Below, in pieces: positions 21,165-23,592 of a stretch of DNA of 23,592 bases. Every line of letters starts with the position of its first letter. The first letter of the stretch is position 1. Below the pieces are notes generated by a model, which made no database searches, had not been told where the DNA came from, and was given only the letters and a program-made list of their open reading frames with translations. The DNA comes from E44-bin89 sp034409565 (GTDB lineage Bacteria; Chloroflexota; Dehalococcoidia; Dehalococcoidales; RBG-16-60-22), in the NCBI GenBank assembly GCA_034409565.1, contig DAOUMS010000021.1, forward strand, positions 1 to 23,592. Reading direction: 5' to 3'. Position numbers and translations under genes: made by a program.

Positions 21165-22754
21165 TTATTCCGTTGTCCTGTTAAGTTCGGTACTGATTAC
21201 CGCCCAAGGTAACTTCTCATTATCATACCATTTTTGGAGGGCATAGTGGTCAGTGTCAAGCTGGCATCTGGCCACCGCTTTTCGCCAGCCCGCCAGCGAG
21301 TTATCTTCCATATTATTTAAAACCTGAGCGACGCCGGTATCGCCGCGGGCGAGCACCGCCTGGACTTGGCTCCACGCCGGGCTTTCACATTTCAACCGGA
21401 TGCCCTCCGGTGCTAGGCTGCCCTTCAGGCGGGCAGTCCGCTGTTTCAATATCTCTATGGGCGCCATGGGCAGGCGCTGAAACGGCGTACCGGCCTTGGG
21501 GACAAACGGGGCGATGTTCAGCGAGAGGCGGGCACCTTTTGCCTGCCGGTCAAGCAGTCTCTTGCACTGGAGGGTTAACCTGACAATCTCCTCCATGTCC
21601 TCGTCGGTCTCTGTAGGCAGGCCAATCATAAAGTAGAGTTTGAGCTGCTTCACGCCGTGCCTGGCCAGCCTGTCCACAGCACCGGTAATATCGTCCTCGC
21701 AGATACCTTTATCAATTACCTGGCGCAGGCGTTCCGAGCCAGCTTCGGGAGCAAGAGTGAGCGTCCGTGCACCCCCGCCAGCGATTTCAGCCAGTTTATG
21801 GTCCGAGAGGTTGCTGGCGCGCATTGAGCTCAAGGAGAACTGGGCTCCCATATGGCGCAGACCGGACAGCAGTTCCTCAAGGTGGGGATAATCGGAGACC
21901 GCCGGGCCCACCAGCCCTATTCGCCGGCGGTGGTGAAGGCCCGGCTCCGCCTGAGTGAGTAGCGTGCCCACCGAGCGGAAGCGCATCGGCCGGAAGGCGG
22001 TGCTGACCAGGCAGAACCGGCAGCGCCACGGGCAGCCCCGCTCCACCTCAATCAGGTACAGGTCCCCCAGCTCGGTGTCCCTGGTCATGATGACCGAGCC
22101 GACCGGGAAGTCGTCCAGATTTTCCACCCACTGACGGGTTACGGGAGTCTCCGGCGGCATCATTGGCACATAGACACCGGGCACCGAGCGCAGACACTTC
22201 AGCAGTTCCTCCCGTTTTTCATTGCTAGTAGCGGTTATATACGGCAGCAGACCGGGCAGCAGTGCCTCTGCCTCACCGATGCCGAAGCAGTCGAAGAACG
22301 GGGCCAGGGGCATGGGGTTGGCCGTGATGCAGGGCCCGCCGCCGATAACCAGCGGCTGGCTTTCCTCACGGTCAGCGGCAAACGGTGGCAGGCCACTGGT
22401 CTTTAGCACGGACACGACGTTGCAGTAATCTACCTCGTACGAAATGGTGAAGACTATTACTTTAAAATCGGAGAGCGGTCGTCTTGACTCCAGTGATAGC
22501 GGGGGGATTTTGCGTTCCTGGTTTTCTCTCTCCCAGAAGACCCGCTCGCAGACGATGTCGCGGCGTCTGTTAAGCAGGGAATAAAGGGCGTGCAGTCCCA
22601 GGTTGGACATGCCCACGTAGTAGCTGTTGGGGTAAACAAGGGCGACAGGTAATCTGCCGCCCCAGTCTTTGCTAACGGTGCCTTCTTCTCTGGCCAGGCG
22701 TTCCCGGAGACTGACTTCCAGTCCCCTGGCTCTTTTGCCTCCGTACCGGTTCAT
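21165..22754 (-). CDS. Radical SAM protein, UPF0313/YgiQ-like with N-terminal B12-binding-type domain
   Basis: 529 residues. The radical SAM cluster motif is C241-P-W-R-C245-R-F-C248, followed by LTLAPEAGSERLRQVIDKGI and LKLYFMIGLPTETDEDMEEI, typical of the family's barrel. The N-terminal part (LPVALVYPNSYYVGMSNLGL, FKVIVFTISYEVDYCNVVSV, QPLVIGGGPCITANPMPLAP) resembles the cobalamin-binding Rossmann-like domain, without the DxHxxG cobalt-binding motif. The C-terminal part (LNIAPFVPKAGTPFQRLPM) matches the tail of such proteins. It resembles the first half of the fused 'rSAM_fuse_unch' family seen near ribosomal and tRNA genes. The reaction is unknown. The start is three bases after the NYN gene's stop, so both are on one transcript. 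Confidence 0.85.
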   Translation of the reverse strand: MNRYGGKRARGLEVSLRERLAREEGTVSKDWGGRLPVALVYPNSYYVGMSNLGLHALYSLLNRRRDIVCERVFWERENQERKIPPLSLESRRPLSDFKVIVFTISYEVDYCNVVSVLKTSGLPPFAADREESQPLVIGGGPCITANPMPLAPFFDCFGIGEAEALLPGLLPYITATSNEKREELLKCLRSVPGVYVPMMPPETPVTRQWVENLDDFPVGSVIMTRDTELGDLYLIEVERGCPWRCRFCLVSTAFRPMRFRSVGTLLTQAEPGLHHRRRIGLVGPAVSDYPHLEELLSGLRHMGAQFSLSSMRASNLSDHKLAEIAGGGARTLTLAPEAGSERLRQVIDKGICEDDITGAVDRLARHGVKQLKLYFMIGLPTETDEDMEEIVRLTLQCKRLLDRQAKGARLSLNIAPFVPKAGTPFQRLPMAPIEILKQRTARLKGSLAPEGIRLKCESPAWSQVQAVLARGDTGVAQVLNNMEDNSLAGWRKAVARCQLDTDHYALQKWYDNEKLPWAVISTELNRTTE

Positions 22755-22757
22755 GCC

Positions 22758-23303
22758 TTATTGTGATTGTTGTGATTTCCAGCAGCCCCTTAGAAACCGA
22801 CTGTTTATGGTGATAACTCTGTCGGCCACGTTCCGCAGCTGCCAGGAAGTGCCCCTTTTCCCGAAAAGAGCCACCTCAACGTGCTTGCCGTTATCCTTGA
22901 CGGCCTGAAGGGCGCCGACATAGTCATTGTCCCCGGCAACGAGGATGCTTACGTCGTAATTGTTCTTGTAGCTGTGTGTCAGCATATCCGTGGTCAGCTG
23001 GACGTCGGTGCCTTTCTCGTACGGCGGCACGTTCGGCCAGTTAAAGTAGACCAGTCGGCCGAGGCGCAACTCGAGGTAGGGTATGGCGTTCACCCCGGCG
23101 AAAAACGCCTGCTGGTGGCGGTAACGCTCTGGCTCCTCTTTCTTGCCCACTTTGGCGTTGTAGTAATAGATCCGGATTAGCTGGCGGCGGCCCAGGAGTT
23201 TGTGGCAGAACCGGCCGATGTCAATGTCGGTCCGCCCGAAGATGTTTTTCAGTGAATGGTACATGTTGCTCCCGTCAATAAATATCATTACCCGCTCGGA
23301 CAT
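22758..23303 (-). CDS. NYN-domain (PIN-like) nuclease family protein, LabA/DUF88
   Basis: 181 residues, ATG with AAGGAGG eight bases upstream. NYN/PIN-like fold with the expected acidic residues: MIFIDGSNMY (Asp10, Asn13), KGTDVQLTTDMLTH (Asp100, Asp106) and ILVAGDNDYVGALQAVKDNG (Asp125, Asp127). The ending, KHVEVALFGKRGTSWQLRN, is the usual last strand and helix. These residues would bind a metal for RNase activity, as in the LabA-like and Vpa0982-like groups. The actual target RNA is unknown. First gene of the two-gene unit with the radical SAM gene. Confidence 0.88.
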   Translation of the reverse strand: MSERVMIFIDGSNMYHSLKNIFGRTDIDIGRFCHKLLGRRQLIRIYYYNAKVGKKEEPERYRHQQAFFAGVNAIPYLELRLGRLVYFNWPNVPPYEKGTDVQLTTDMLTHSYKNNYDVSILVAGDNDYVGALQAVKDNGKHVEVALFGKRGTSWQLRNVADRVITINSRFLRGCWKSQQSQ

Positions 23304-23346
23304 TTTAACGCCTCCTTGATTGGGTCAGGGTTCTATCATCTCTTCA

Positions 23347-23352
23347 ATTATA
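23347..23352 (-). promoter_or_regulatory. -10 of the NYN/radical SAM unit
   Basis: A perfect TATAAT on the - strand 44 bases before the NYN start. No good -35 is seen 17-18 bases upstream, so this is only a probable promoter. Confidence 0.45.
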
Positions 23353-23389
23353 TCGCCTTTGCCGGGAAATTACGACTGCTTCAGTTTAT

Positions 23390-23419
23390 TTGCGAGAAAT
23401 CGAGTGCGGGTGGTATAAT
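23390..23419 (+). promoter_or_regulatory. Extended -10 promoter of gatC
   Basis: TTGCGA (23390-23395), an 18-base spacer, then TATAAT (23414-23419) with TG at 23411-23412 as an extended -10. The leader is about 24 bases. It is divergent to the NYN gene promoter. Confidence 0.7.
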
Positions 23420-23449
23420 TGGCCGATAAATTCAACCCGGAGTCTGGGA

Positions 23450-23592
23450 ATGAAGCTGAGTCGCGAGGAAGTGCTGCATATTGCCCGCCTTGCCCGCCTG
23501 GGGCTGACCGAAGAGGACGTCGATAAATTCGGAGAGCAGCTGTCCAATATTCTGGAGAACTTCGAAATCCTGCAGCAGGTAGATACCAAGGG
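23450..23592 (+). CDS. gatC: Asp-tRNA(Asn)/Glu-tRNA(Gln) amidotransferase subunit C (5' part)
   Basis: 47 residues are visible up to the window end: MKLSREEVLHIARLARLGLT then EEDVDKFGEQLSNILENFEIL and QQVDTK, the standard GatC start (HIARLARLxLxxEE). GatC holds GatA and GatB together in the amidotransferase that makes Gln-tRNA or Asn-tRNA from misacylated precursors. The gene begins with ATG at 23450; no strong ribosome binding site is seen (GGGA only). The remainder, and probably gatA, lies outside the window. Confidence 0.92.
   Translation, partial: MKLSREEVLHIARLARLGLTEEDVDKFGEQLSNILENFEILQQVDTK

Overview
The window looks like a chromosomal piece of an uncultured Chloroflexota bacterium, probably of the Dehalococcoidia. 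That is inference from gene content: a PurL of 950 residues with a fused tandem PurS-like domain next to a separate PurQ, a short bS21 followed by a YqeY-like gene, UPF0313-like radical SAM and NYN genes, and GTG/TTG starts. No rRNA or other firm taxonomic marker is present.

Region 1 (1-6114, + strand) is a compact phage-type virion module: the end of an upstream gene, a coiled-coil scaffold, a major capsid protein, a beta-rich virion protein, a LamG-like protein, a small unknown, a connector-like protein, a second small unknown, a 668-residue hub with an N-terminal Asp-box domain, and a small OB-fold spike. There is no room for a tape measure, and no integrase or lysis gene is visible.

Region 2 (6142-15672, - strand) is the most interesting part. 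It holds a SipW/ER-type signal peptidase with an unusual cytoplasmic coiled-coil tail, and four secreted proteins with SipW-type signal peptides that share a TasA/camelysin-like beta domain and a C-terminal W/P...CE..Q motif. The largest of the four (1011 aa) appears to be built by nested insertion: fibre domain containing a jelly-roll-like domain containing a seven-repeat propeller. Upstream in the same direction lie a NarL-type regulator whose phospho-acceptor Asp is Asn, a PhoB-type response regulator, a soluble histidine kinase and an XRE repressor. The promoters of the peptidase and of the NarL-type regulator carry matching elements of 61 bp (about 80% identical, no gaps), each with four 11-bp direct repeats of PhoB/PhoP type. 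I read the region as a two-component-controlled surface-fibre or biofilm-matrix system.

Region 3 (15673-23592) is housekeeping: rpsU and yqeY, purL and purQ ending in a strong terminator whose 5' arm lies inside purQ, a convergent acetate/succinate-type transporter, a NYN-domain RNase-like gene overlapping in operon with a radical SAM gene, and the start of gatC on a divergent promoter.
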